The notes under the pieces were generated by a model, which was not told the DNA's origin, searched no databases, and saw nothing but the letters and a program-made list of their open reading frames with translations. Shown here piece after piece: positions 9,123 to 17,773 of a stretch of DNA of 60,127 nt (position 1 is its first letter; each line of letters begins with the position of its first letter). The DNA is from Methylobacterium sp. J-067 (GTDB taxonomy: Bacteria > Pseudomonadota > Alphaproteobacteria > Rhizobiales > Beijerinckiaceae): the NCBI RefSeq assembly GCF_022829465.1, contig NZ_JAKSXZ010000059.1:1-60127 (forward strand), read 5' to 3'. Both the position numbers and the translations under genes were made by a program.

Positions 9123-10925
9123 ATGACCAGGGCGCACGGGATCGTTCGCGGCACAACGTATGTCAATAAGTCTCCCCAGGAGGGCGCACGATTCGGGCGC
9201 ATGTTCCGGTGGTTGCCTGCCGAGAACTACGAGAAGGCCGATCTGGCCAACCTCGCTACGATCATGATCCAGAAGGAAACCGCTCATCTGCGCAAGAGCG
9301 GTGAGGAGGGACGGGACCCGACGGCACCCGTCAAGGAGGGCCCGGATGTCGTATTCGGCACGGTGCCTTTCACCCGCGATCCGCCCAGCCCGAATACGCG
9401 TCTGGACACGCCCTACGGCGAACCGGAGCCCGGCGATGAAAATCCGCTCATTCCTGCCGGCTATACTTATTTCGGCCAGTTCATCGACCATGACCTGACC
9501 TTCGATCCCAACAGCTCCTTGCAGAAGCTGAACGACCCGGACGCGACGGAGGATTTCCGGACCCCGCGGTTCGACCTCGATTCCCTCTATGGGCGGGGGC
9601 CCGACGACCAGCCCTACCTCTACCAGGATCGTCAGTCCGACGGCGGCGGCATCCGCTTCCTGCTCGGCCGCCAGGCGGGCAACCCGTCGGCGGTGCGCCG
9701 GGGCGAGTTGCCCCGCAACGTCGAGGGCCGCGCGCTGCTCGGCGACCCCCGCAACGACGAGAACGGCATCGTCTGCCAGATCCAGGCGCTCTTCCTGAAC
9801 TTTCACAACAAGGTCGTGGACACCCTCGAAAAAGCGCGCCCCGACCTCAAGGCGGATCGGCCTAGGCTGTTCGCCGAGGCGCAGCGGATCGTCCGCTGGC
9901 ATTACCAGTACCTGGTGCTCAACGATTACCTGCCGCGCATCGTCGGCGAAGAGGCGTGGCGGCACGTCTATCTGGGCGGCGGGACCAAGCCCCACCCGGC
10001 GATCGAGTTCTACAAGCCCAAGGACGGGCAGGCCTACATGCCCGTCGAGTTCTCCGTCGCGGCCTTCCGCTTCGGGCATTCCATGGTGCGGCCGAGCTAC
10101 GCGCTGCGGCGCGGGGAGGCCATCGTCGGGGGCGATGCCGTGACACCGTTCGCGAGTGACGACCGGTTCCACCGGATCCCGATCTTCTCGGACAAGGTGC
10201 TGCCGAACGTGAGCCTGAACGGCTTCGGCCCCCTGCCGTCCCACTGGGAGATCGACTGGCGCCTGTTCTTCGCCGCCGGGGCCATGCCGACGATGGTCAC
10301 GCCATCGGGGCCCGACAAGGACGTCCTCGGCGTCGCCCCGCAGGACGACGCGCATCGGACGCAACCCGGCTACCGGATCGATTCGCAGATCGTCGATCCC
10401 CTGGCCATGCTGCCCCCCGACGTCGCGCGGAGCGGCAACCACCCGGACGGCATTCCCTCGCTCGCCTACCGCAACCTGCTGCGCGGGAGCGCCTTCTCCC
10501 TGCCTTCGGGGCAGAACGTGGCGCGGGCGCTCCGCGTGCCAGTCCTGTCGGAGGCGGAGCTCTGGGACGACACGAAGGACCCGAAGCGGGGCCACGACTT
10601 CAGCGCCACCGCGCCGACCCCCAATCCCTTCGCCTTCCGGGCGCCGCTCTGGTTCTACATCCTCAAGGAATCGGAGCTGAAGGGGCGGTCAGCGCATGTG
10701 ACGGACAAGAGCGCGGGCCATCACCTCGGCCCTGTCGGTGGACGGATCGTCGCCGAAGTCCTGGTCGGCATCGCCTTCAACGATCACACGTCCTTCCTGT
10801 ACCAGGACCGCGCGTGGACGCCCGCGGCCGAAAAGGCGAGGAGCGGGTTCGATCCCGGGGCGCCGCTCTCCACCATGTTCGGCCTTGCCGCATGGACGAC
10901 GGACGGGGCGATGTCGTTCGAGTGA
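9123..10925 (+). CDS. animal-type haem peroxidase
   Basis: This 600-residue protein belongs to the animal haem peroxidase (peroxidase-cyclooxygenase) superfamily, which uses hydrogen peroxide to oxidise halides or organic substrates. Visible landmarks are the distal-histidine motif GQFIDHDLTFDP (His about 123), the Arg-Glu pair in GDPRNDENG (Arg 210, Glu 213), and the proximal-histidine motif FRFGHSMVRPSY (His about 319). No signal peptide is evident. I chose the ATG at 9123 because a GGAGG ribosome site lies just upstream; longer frames begin in the AT-rich leader. A perfect hairpin follows the stop. Bacterial members are sporadic and their substrates are mostly unknown. Confidence 0.92.
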   Translation: MTRAHGIVRGTTYVNKSPQEGARFGRMFRWLPAENYEKADLANLATIMIQKETAHLRKSGEEGRDPTAPVKEGPDVVFGTVPFTRDPPSPNTRLDTPYGEPEPGDENPLIPAGYTYFGQFIDHDLTFDPNSSLQKLNDPDATEDFRTPRFDLDSLYGRGPDDQPYLYQDRQSDGGGIRFLLGRQAGNPSAVRRGELPRNVEGRALLGDPRNDENGIVCQIQALFLNFHNKVVDTLEKARPDLKADRPRLFAEAQRIVRWHYQYLVLNDYLPRIVGEEAWRHVYLGGGTKPHPAIEFYKPKDGQAYMPVEFSVAAFRFGHSMVRPSYALRRGEAIVGGDAVTPFASDDRFHRIPIFSDKVLPNVSLNGFGPLPSHWEIDWRLFFAAGAMPTMVTPSGPDKDVLGVAPQDDAHRTQPGYRIDSQIVDPLAMLPPDVARSGNHPDGIPSLAYRNLLRGSAFSLPSGQNVARALRVPVLSEAELWDDTKDPKRGHDFSATAPTPNPFAFRAPLWFYILKESELKGRSAHVTDKSAGHHLGPVGGRIVAEVLVGIAFNDHTSFLYQDRAWTPAAEKARSGFDPGAPLSTMFGLAAWTTDGAMSFE

Positions 10926-10936
10926 TTGACGGGAGC

Positions 10937-10960
10937 GGTGGGCCGCGACGGCGGCCCACC
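10937..10960 (+). terminator. hairpin terminator after the peroxidase gene
   Basis: A perfect 10-base stem, GGTGGGCCGC pairing with GCGGCCCACC around a GACG loop, starts 12 bases after the peroxidase stop. There is no T-run, as is common in GC-rich alphaproteobacteria. Confidence 0.7.
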
Positions 10961-11024
10961 GTCGCGACGGCCGAGCCGCAGGGTCCGCAGGATGCGGTGA
11001 TCGTCAACGAGGGATCGCCATCAC

Positions 11025-11303
11025 ATGCCCGCCGATGATCCGCAAACGATGCCGCCGCTCCCTTCGGCGGCGCCCACCAACAAGGCCGTCGCGGCAACCG
11101 GCGGCTCGGCCGTGGGAGCCGCCATCGCGATCCTGCTGCTCTATGCCATAGACCCTGCGGGGGCGCTGCCCAGTGCGGTCAGCGCGGCGATCACCACCCT
11201 CGTCACCGCCATGGCGACGCTCGGAGCGGCCTACTTCACGCCCCCGGGATCGGGCGAAGCCGTGGTCCGCACGGCGGAAGGCGTGAAATCCGCCCGGCTC
11301 TGA
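11025..11303 (+). CDS. small two-helix membrane protein
   Basis: A 92-residue protein with a proline- and alanine-rich N-terminal tail, a hydrophobic segment at about 28-44 (GSAVGAAIAILLLYAID), a second at about 50-71 (SAVSAAITTLVTAMATLGAAYF), and a short charged C-terminus. The layout resembles small holin-like or Gly/Ala-zipper membrane proteins, but I see no motif that settles it. It sits alone between the peroxidase terminator and the sulfite dehydrogenase pair. Confidence 0.6.
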   Translation: MPADDPQTMPPLPSAAPTNKAVAATGGSAVGAAIAILLLYAIDPAGALPSAVSAAITTLVTAMATLGAAYFTPPGSGEAVVRTAEGVKSARL

Positions 11304-11597
11304 CGCATGGGGTCGCGGACAGACGCTGCCATTCCGGGGCCGAGAAGGGATTGTCGGTGTAAGCCGACGAGGGAAAAACGAAATTCCACTTGCCCGTTTC
11401 TATGCAATACATCGGTCCCAAAGACGAGAGTCGAGGGAGAATCCGGCTTGAGATCGGGAAACGCCTCGCCGATTCCTTCGGACGACCGCCCCCGGGGCGA
11501 TGTCGTGAATCGGAAGGTCGAGGCCATGTCGCAGACGGATGAACCGGCGAGGGACCGCCCCGGCAATACCGGGTCGGCTCGGCTTGAGGCGTCTCCC

Positions 11598-12839
11598 ATG
11601 AGCGACAGCGATACGACGATCCCCGCCCGGCGCCGCTTCCTCGTGCAGGGCGCGGCGGCGGCCGTGGGCGCGGTGGCCGGTTCCGCCCGCGCGGAGGAGG
11701 CGACGCCACCTGGCATCCCCGATGGGATGAAGGCCCCCGGCGCCGATGTCGGCAGCCAGACCTACGGCACGCCCTCGCGCTTCGAGGCGGGGCTCATCCG
11801 CAACGTGCCCAAGGGGTTGAAGCAATACACCTCGGCCTCGAGCCGCTCGCCGCTGCAGGACCTCGACGGCATCCTCACGCCGAACGGCCTGTTCTACGAA
11901 CGTCACCACGGCGGCATCCCGGAGATCGACCCCGCCCGGCACCGGCTGCTGATCCACGGACTGGTCGAGCGGCCCCTGGTCCTCACCATGGAGGACATCC
12001 GCCGCTTCCCCTCGGAATCGCACATCCACTTCCTCGAATGCTCGGGCAATCCAGGTTTCGAGGCGATCAAGGGCAAGACGGCCTCGGACCTCGTCGGGCT
12101 CGTGAGCTGCGCCGAGTGGACGGGCGTGCGCCTCGCGACGGTCCTGCGGGAGGCCGGGTTGAAGCCGGAGGCGCAATGGGTGGTGGCGGAGGGCGCGGAT
12201 TCCGCCGCCATGACCCGCAGCATCCCCATCGCGAAATGTCTCAACGACGCGCTGCTGGTCTACAGCCAGAACGGCGAGCGGTTGCGCCCGCAGCAGGGCT
12301 ACCCGCTGCGGGTGTTCCTGCCCGGCTTCGAGGGCAACATGAGCGTGAAGTGGCTGCGCCGCCTCAACGTGAGCGCGGAGCCGGCCTATTCCCGCGAGGA
12401 GACGTCCAAGTACACGGACCTGATGCCGGACGGCACCGCCCGGCAATTCACCTTCGTGATGGAGGCGAAGTCGATCATCACCCGGCCCTCCGGCACCCAG
12501 CGGATCGCCCCGGGCTTCCACGAGATCACCGGCATCGCCTGGACCGGGCGCGGCCGCATCCGGGGGGTGCAGGTCACGACCGACGGGGGCAAGACCTGGC
12601 AGGACGCCGTCCTGCAGGAGCCGGTGCTGAACCGGGCCCTGACCCGCTTCCGCCTGCCCTGGACCGGGGACGGCGCGCCGACGACCATCGCGGGCCGGGC
12701 CATCGACGAGACCGGCTACGTGCAGCCCACCTTCGAGGATCTGACGGCGGTGCGGGGCCTCAAGTCCTTCTACCACAACAACGCGGTCGTGCCCTGGCGC
12801 ATCGCGGCGGATGGCGAGGTCGCCAATGGCTATGCGTGA
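11598..12839 (+). CDS. SoxC-like sulfite dehydrogenase, molybdenum subunit
   Basis: A periplasmic molybdopterin enzyme of the sulfite oxidase family, closest to SoxC. It has a Tat signal (ARRRFLVQGAAAAVGAVAG near residues 9-27). The mature part holds GLFYERHHGGIPEIDP, the LECSGNPG segment with the molybdenum-ligand cysteine, CAEWTGVRLATVL, PGFEGNMSVKWLRRL, and a C-terminal dimerisation domain ending VQPTFEDLTAVRG. The gene overlaps its cytochrome c partner. I start it at 11598 (413 residues, normal SoxC length); an in-frame ATG at 11526 would put 24 more residues before the Tat motif. No other sox genes are nearby, so it probably oxidises sulfite on its own rather than within a full Sox complex. 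Confidence 0.88.
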   Translation: MSDSDTTIPARRRFLVQGAAAAVGAVAGSARAEEATPPGIPDGMKAPGADVGSQTYGTPSRFEAGLIRNVPKGLKQYTSASSRSPLQDLDGILTPNGLFYERHHGGIPEIDPARHRLLIHGLVERPLVLTMEDIRRFPSESHIHFLECSGNPGFEAIKGKTASDLVGLVSCAEWTGVRLATVLREAGLKPEAQWVVAEGADSAAMTRSIPIAKCLNDALLVYSQNGERLRPQQGYPLRVFLPGFEGNMSVKWLRRLNVSAEPAYSREETSKYTDLMPDGTARQFTFVMEAKSIITRPSGTQRIAPGFHEITGIAWTGRGRIRGVQVTTDGGKTWQDAVLQEPVLNRALTRFRLPWTGDGAPTTIAGRAIDETGYVQPTFEDLTAVRGLKSFYHNNAVVPWRIAADGEVANGYA

Positions 12840-13368
12840 GATCCGGCTCGTCGCGGCCTTCGGCCTCCTGCTCGGCTTCGCCGGGGCGGCCGGGGGCGCG
12901 GAGCGGTTCGGGATCGGCCGACCGGCGACGGAGGCCGAGATTGCCGCCTGGAACATCGACATCGACCGTGACGGGCTGAAGCTCCCGCCGGGCCGGGGCC
13001 GCGTCGCCCATGGCCGCGAGATCTTCGCGGCGCAGTGCGCCGCCTGCCACGGGGCGACCGGGGAAGGCGGCCTCGGCGAGCGGCTGGTCGGCGGTCGCGG
13101 CACGCTGGCCTCGGCCAAGCCCGTCAAGACGGTCGGCAGCTTCTGGCCCTACGCGCCGACCCTGTTCGACTACATCCGCCGGGCGATGCCGATGAACGCG
13201 CCGCAATCGCTCAGCGACGACGACGTCTATGCGGTCTCGGGCTACGTCCTCCACCTGAACGGGCTCGCGCCGGAGGACGCGGTGTTCGACGCCCGCTCGC
13301 TCGCGGCCATCCGCATGCCGAACCGGGACGGCTTCGTCCCGGACCCGAGGCCGGATGTGAAGCCCTGA
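12826..13368 (+). CDS. c-type cytochrome, electron acceptor of the SoxC-like dehydrogenase
   Basis: A 180-residue exported monohaem cytochrome c, like the cytochrome half of SoxCD or SorAB-type sulfite dehydrogenases. It has a signal peptide (LLLGFAGAAGGA), the haem site QCAACHGATGEGG at about residue 70, and a likely axial methionine in RAMPMNAPQSL. The start ATG at 12826 lies inside the end of the dehydrogenase gene (14-base overlap), showing translational coupling and one complex. Classical SoxD has two haem domains and is about twice as long; this one has a single CxxCH, so it is a shortened or SorB-like version. Confidence 0.88.
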   Translation: MAMREIRLVAAFGLLLGFAGAAGGAERFGIGRPATEAEIAAWNIDIDRDGLKLPPGRGRVAHGREIFAAQCAACHGATGEGGLGERLVGGRGTLASAKPVKTVGSFWPYAPTLFDYIRRAMPMNAPQSLSDDDVYAVSGYVLHLNGLAPEDAVFDARSLAAIRMPNRDGFVPDPRPDVKP

Positions 13369-13377
13369 CCCGCGGTT

Positions 13378-14709
13378 CTATCCGCGCTGGCCGAAGCCGG
13401 GCGCCGGGCGGGAGCCGAGATGCGCGCGCAGGGTGCGTCCCTCGTAATCCTGCCGGAACAGGCCGCGCCGACGCAGCTCCGGCAGGACGAGCTCGATGAA
13501 GTCGTCGAGGCCGCCCGGCAGCGTCGCGGGCATGATGTTGAACCCGTCGGCGCCGCCCGCCCGGAAGCGTGCCTCCATCTCATCGACGATCTGGGCGGGG
13601 GTGCCCACGATCTGCGAATGCCCGCGCGCCCCGGCGATCCGCAGGTAGAGCTGGCGCAGGGTCAGCCCCTCGCGGCGGGCGAGGTCGAACATCAGCTGCT
13701 GGCGCGACTTGGCGCCGTTGGATTCCGGCAATTCCGGCACCGGCCCGTCCGGATCGTAGCCGGAGAGATCGAAGCCGCCGATCATGCGCTCCAGCAGCGC
13801 CAGCCCGACCACCGGGTCGATCAGGTCCTGCAATTCCTCGAACTTGGCGCGGGCCTCGGATTCCGTGCGCCCGACCACCGGGAACAGGCCCGGCATCACC
13901 TTCAGGTCATCGGGCGCGCGGCCGAACCCGGCCATGCGCCCCTTCAGGTCGCCATAGAACTCCACGGCCTCGGCCAGGGTCTGGTTGGCGGTGAAGACGA
14001 TCTCGGCGGTGCGGGCGGCGAGGTCCTTGCCCGGCCCCGAGGAGCCGGCCTGGACGAGCACCGGCTGGCCCTGCGGCGAGCGCGAGATGTTGAGGGGGCC
14101 CCGCACCTCGAAATGCGTGCCCCTGTGGTTCAGGGGCCGGAAGCCGTCCAGCTTCGAGAACTGGCCGCTCGCGCGGTCGATGACCACGGCGTCGTCGTCC
14201 CACGTGTTCCAGAGGCCAAGGACCACGTTGACGAACTCTTCGGCGCGCTCGTAGCGGTCGGCGTGCTGGGCAATGCGGTCGTTGCCGAAATTGGCGGCTT
14301 CGGCGTCGGTCGCCGAGGTGACGAGGTTCCACCCCGCCCGGCCGCCGCTCAGGAGGTCGAGGGAGGCGAAGCGGCGGGCGACGTTGTAGGGCTCGTTGAA
14401 GCTCGTGGAGGTGGTGGCCACGAGGCCGATCCGGCTGGTGACGGCGGCGAGCGCCGACAGCAGCGTCACCGGCTCGAAATGGGTGGAGCGGGCCGTGCGC
14501 TCGCTGGAGCGGAGGTTGGTGTCGCGGATGCCGGTGCCGTCTTCGAGGAAGATGAGATCGAACTTGGCGGCTTCCGCCTTCTGCGCCCAGCCGACATAGC
14601 GGCCGAGGTCGACCCCGCCATCCGCCTCGCTGGACGGGTGCCGCCAGCCGGCGATGTGGTGGCCGGTGGCGTAGAAGAAGGCGCCCAGGCGCAGGACGTT
14701 CTGAGTCAT
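13378..14709 (-). CDS. NtaA/SnaA/DszA-type FMN-dependent monooxygenase
   Basis: A 443-residue luciferase-like monooxygenase of the NtaA/SnaA/DszA/SoxA clade, which uses reduced FMN from a separate reductase to oxidise chelates, sulfones or sulfonates. Clade features are LRLGAFFYATGHHIAGWRHP at the N-terminus, [56 protein letters not shown] and VLVQAGSSGPGKDLAA. It runs convergently into the cytochrome gene, with only 9 bases between stops. The neighbouring sulfite dehydrogenase makes an organosulfur substrate attractive, as sulfite would be released, but that is inference. Confidence 0.88.
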   Translation of the reverse strand: MTQNVLRLGAFFYATGHHIAGWRHPSSEADGGVDLGRYVGWAQKAEAAKFDLIFLEDGTGIRDTNLRSSERTARSTHFEPVTLLSALAAVTSRIGLVATTSTSFNEPYNVARRFASLDLLSGGRAGWNLVTSATDAEAANFGNDRIAQHADRYERAEEFVNVVLGLWNTWDDDAVVIDRASGQFSKLDGFRPLNHRGTHFEVRGPLNISRSPQGQPVLVQAGSSGPGKDLAARTAEIVFTANQTLAEAVEFYGDLKGRMAGFGRAPDDLKVMPGLFPVVGRTESEARAKFEELQDLIDPVVGLALLERMIGGFDLSGYDPDGPVPELPESNGAKSRQQLMFDLARREGLTLRQLYLRIAGARGHSQIVGTPAQIVDEMEARFRAGGADGFNIMPATLPGGLDDFIELVLPELRRRGLFRQDYEGRTLRAHLGSRPAPGFGQRG

Positions 14710-15086
14710 GTCTGGTCTGATCGGGTTGGAGCCCCATCGAAACGCGCGGGACTGGTATCGGATGCCGCCCCGCCGCCGGATCGCCCCCGCTCCCGGGTGG
14801 CGACGACGCCGTGGCCTCGCCGGAATCCTAGCAGCCGTCGCGCGACAACGCGATCCGTGCCGAGCCCCTTGCCATCGACCCGGCCGCAGGAAGCGCCGCA
14901 GAACCACCATCAACCGTTGGCGAGGCCATCGGAAGACGGTTTGCGAGGGGCGATCTAGCAAAATGATCGCGCTGTCAGCTCACCAAGTGTTCCCGAAGCA
15001 GACGAAACCGGTGACAGAGTTCGCCCGCGTCGACCTGAAGGCGGATTGCAGGGCCGGCACCCTGCCATCCCCGATCCGCACGCCGG
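14710..15086. other. intergenic region upstream of the monooxygenase gene
   Basis: This 377-base stretch lies between two minus-strand genes. It should hold the monooxygenase promoter and the end of the decarboxylase transcript. I see no convincing gene, RNA or strong inverted repeat. Confidence 0.4.
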
Positions 15087-16574
15087 TCAGGCCTTGCGGA
15101 CGACGCGGATCAATCCGTCGCCATGCTCGTCCGGGTCGAGGATGAACGCCCCGGCATCCAGGTTCGCCCGGAGAAAGGCGACATGCGCGGCAGTGATCCG
15201 TTGGCCCGGGAGCAGGCGGGGGATGGCGGGGGGCACGATTGCGACCGACTGGCCGGCGATCCGCCCGGCGGCCTGCTCATAAGGCACGCGGTCGAACGGA
15301 GCCGCTGCCGCCAACGGAGGTGGCATCGCCGGGGTCGCCGGGAGAGCCGCCATGAGCGACGCGTAGTCCGGCGCCCCGTCCGGGACCGCGTGGAAGCGGG
15401 CGTCGCCGGCCTTCGCGGCGGCGGCCAGGTCGCGGACGCCCTGGACGAGACGCTCGGCGTCCGCCTCGGTGGTGCCGAGCGAGAAGCTGAACCCGATATG
15501 GCGCAGGTCGCCCAGCACCGCACTCACCTTGCGCTCGGCCTGAAGCCACTCGTCGGCCTCGTAGCCCGACATCCCAAGCCGGCGCACGTCCAGGATCAGG
15601 AAGGTCGGGTCGAGGTCATGCGCGCCGGGGCCGCCGATCATCTCCCGACCGAGGATCGAGATCCCGTCGAGGGAGGCAAGGCGATCCCGAACCGAAGCGG
15701 CGAGGTCGACGACGCGCTGCCACAGCCGTTGCCCCTCGGCGACGTGGGCGCGGCGCGTGGCGTCCAGCGACACGAGGATCGGCACCGACGGGCTCGTGCA
15801 CTGAAGCATCTCGAACGCCCAGACGAACCGCTCGCGGTCGATCAGGTCGCCGGACACGAGCATGAACGAGCCCTGCGCCAGCGCCCCCATGGTCTTGTGC
15901 ACGCTCACCACCATCACGTCCGCACCGAGGGCCATCGGGTTGTCCGGCAGGCGGTCGCAGAACGGGTAGGCCGCCCCCCAGGCGGCATCGACGATCAGGG
16001 GAACGCCGCGGGCATGGCAGACCTCTGCGAGGGCGCGGATGTCGCTCGTCACGCCGAAGAAGGTCGGGCTGATCACGAGCGCGGCCTTCGCGCCCGGATG
16101 CAGGTCGAGGAGCCGGGCGAGCGTCTCGGGATCGGTGCCGTGCTCGACGTCCCGCTCCCGGTCGATCACCGGCGGGATCGCCACGAGGTTCACGCCGGCG
16201 TAGACGGCCGTGCAGTAGGCCGCCTTATGCTCGTTGCCGGCGATCAGCACCGTGTAGCCGGGGCCCGCGACCGCCGCGACGGCGGTCTGGACGCTCTGCG
16301 TCGAGCCACCGGTGGAGAACCGGCAGAGCTGCGCACCCCAGGCCTCGGCGGCGAGGCGATAGGCCTGCTGCATCACCCCGAACGATTCCGTGCGGTCGTC
16401 GAGCCCCTTCGGCGTCAGCACGTCGGCCTGGAAGGCCTTTTCGCCGAGGAGGGCGACCACGTCGGCCGAGGCCGCCCGGCCCTCGTCGTGTCCGGGGCCG
16501 CCGAAGCCTGCAATGTCACCACGCTCGACGGCGGCAAGCGCGTCGAGGATCGGTGCCTTGGACTGGTCCATCAT
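15087..16574 (-). CDS. PLP-dependent Orn/Lys/Arg-decarboxylase-fold enzyme
   Basis: A 495-residue fold-type I PLP enzyme of the Orn/Lys/Arg decarboxylase group without the response-regulator-like wing domain. Landmarks are FGGPGHDEGRAAS near residue 24, RFSTGGSTQSVQTA near 85, the ring-stacking histidine in GNEHKAAY (His 116), the cofactor aspartate in LIVDAAWGAAYPF (Asp 196; the usual DEAHG is changed), and the Schiff-base lysine in VSVHKTMGAL (Lys 227). The start at 16574 has a GGGGGAG ribosome site. It begins five bases after the haem N-hydroxylase homologue ends, so the pair is an operon. The substrate is not certain: arginine, lysine or an N-hydroxylated derivative. Confidence 0.85.
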   Translation of the reverse strand: MMDQSKAPILDALAAVERGDIAGFGGPGHDEGRAASADVVALLGEKAFQADVLTPKGLDDRTESFGVMQQAYRLAAEAWGAQLCRFSTGGSTQSVQTAVAAVAGPGYTVLIAGNEHKAAYCTAVYAGVNLVAIPPVIDRERDVEHGTDPETLARLLDLHPGAKAALVISPTFFGVTSDIRALAEVCHARGVPLIVDAAWGAAYPFCDRLPDNPMALGADVMVVSVHKTMGALAQGSFMLVSGDLIDRERFVWAFEMLQCTSPSVPILVSLDATRRAHVAEGQRLWQRVVDLAASVRDRLASLDGISILGREMIGGPGAHDLDPTFLILDVRRLGMSGYEADEWLQAERKVSAVLGDLRHIGFSFSLGTTEADAERLVQGVRDLAAAAKAGDARFHAVPDGAPDYASLMAALPATPAMPPPLAAAAPFDRVPYEQAAGRIAGQSVAIVPPAIPRLLPGQRITAAHVAFLRANLDAGAFILDPDEHGDGLIRVVRKA

Positions 16575-16579
16575 GCCGT

Positions 16580-17356
16580 TCACTCCCCCGTCTGCGCCGA
16601 CTGCCAAGCCCCGCCGACTGGAAACAACTGGTCGAACGGCAGGTCGTGTTGTGACCGGGTTGTCGCGTCCGGCAGTGTTTCCGGCCGCCCTCGGAAGGGG
16701 CAGCGCCAGGCGTCGCCGACCGCCCGGCCGCTGTATTGGCGCGCTTCGGACATCTCGCCATGGCGTGACAGCATCGGGTTGAGGCTGCCCGCCAGATCCA
16801 GGTCTCGGTCGAGGATCGAGGCGCGAAGCTTCTCGTAGCGTCCCTCGGCGCGCAGACGCTCGAACTGCGCATGCAGGTTGAAGACGAGCGCGGGCGATAC
16901 GAACCGCCGGGCGGGACGGCTGGCCCGGGGATGCAGGCCGACGACGAAGAAGGCCTCGCCACCGAAGCTGAGCGAGAAATGCGGGTTGTCCGGGTCCTGA
17001 GCGACACGACCATCGTGGGGAAGGCCCAGGGACGCATCCTTGTCGGACAACGATTGGACGCGGTGCCAAAGTTGATCCTCGAACGCAGCTTCGTCGAGGT
17101 CACCCGGGCCTTCGAAGACGACGGCGAAACTCTGGAACAGATCCGGCCGCGCCCGGTAGCCGGCGATGAAGGCCAGCAGGGCGGGATAGATGCGCATGTC
17201 GTCCCAGCCCGATCGGATGTCCCGGGCGATGACGATCCTCAACTGCCCCCGCACCAGGGCGGATTTCGCTCCCACGCAGGGGAACGGCGCATTGCGGATG
17301 AAGGCACGGAACGCCTCGGCGCTCGGATGCGTGCGATCGTCGGAAGGCATTTGCAT
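16580..17356 (-). CDS. YqcI/YcgG-family (GntA/DcsA-like) haem-dependent N-hydroxylase homologue
   Basis: A 258-residue protein of the YqcI/YcgG family. Characterised relatives DcsA (D-cycloserine pathway) and GntA (guanitoxin pathway) are haem proteins that N-hydroxylate the guanidine group of arginine or enduracididine. Family blocks are all present: FPCVGAKSAL at 25-34, GLHPRASRPARRF at 140-152, FNLHAQFERLR at 159-169, and the C-terminal WRCPF at 217-221. Histidines in the middle blocks are candidate haem ligands. The start may be the ATG at 17356 or the next one two codons on. It is first in a tight two-gene operon with a PLP decarboxylase-like enzyme, suggesting an N-hydroxy-guanidino product. 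Confidence 0.82.
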   Translation of the reverse strand: MQMPSDDRTHPSAEAFRAFIRNAPFPCVGAKSALVRGQLRIVIARDIRSGWDDMRIYPALLAFIAGYRARPDLFQSFAVVFEGPGDLDEAAFEDQLWHRVQSLSDKDASLGLPHDGRVAQDPDNPHFSLSFGGEAFFVVGLHPRASRPARRFVSPALVFNLHAQFERLRAEGRYEKLRASILDRDLDLAGSLNPMLSRHGEMSEARQYSGRAVGDAWRCPFRGRPETLPDATTRSQHDLPFDQLFPVGGAWQSAQTGE

Positions 17357-17773
17357 GAGGCGGGAAGCCCGAGAGGCGCGCAGGCTTGCGCAGGATGGCG
17401 GCAGTCGCTGATTGCGGATTGAGCAACCTCACGCCGCTGGCGCCGTTCCAGCCTCGTCACCGTCCGTCCTGCGGCATTTCGGGATGTGATCGATGCGCCC
17501 GCCATGACTAAAGCCGGCGGCGACACGGCAGGATTTTGAGTTAAACCCTTATAGTCGAACGACTTCGCGCGCCCTGTAGTAGGCTTCATTTATCGGCGAT
17601 AACATTCCCGTGACGATTCAGGGCCGGAGTCTACGCCTGCGACATCGGCGGCGCGCGGCGACTTGTCGAGCTTCGGTCGAGGAACTTCCGCGGTTTGCCT
17701 GAGATTGGGACCCACTCTGCTTATAGCCGCCGCGACAGCCGCCCCGGCCTCGTTGGCGCTTTCAGGATCGACG
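17357..17773. other. divergent promoter region
   Basis: A 417-base gap between the minus-strand N-hydroxylase operon and the plus-strand SDR gene. It must carry promoters for both. The part around 17530-17610 is AT-richer. I see no clear palindrome or gene. Confidence 0.4.

Noticed and set aside
11400..13127. 575-codon minus-strand frame
   Set aside because: Antisense to the sulfite dehydrogenase and cytochrome genes, which have clear motifs.
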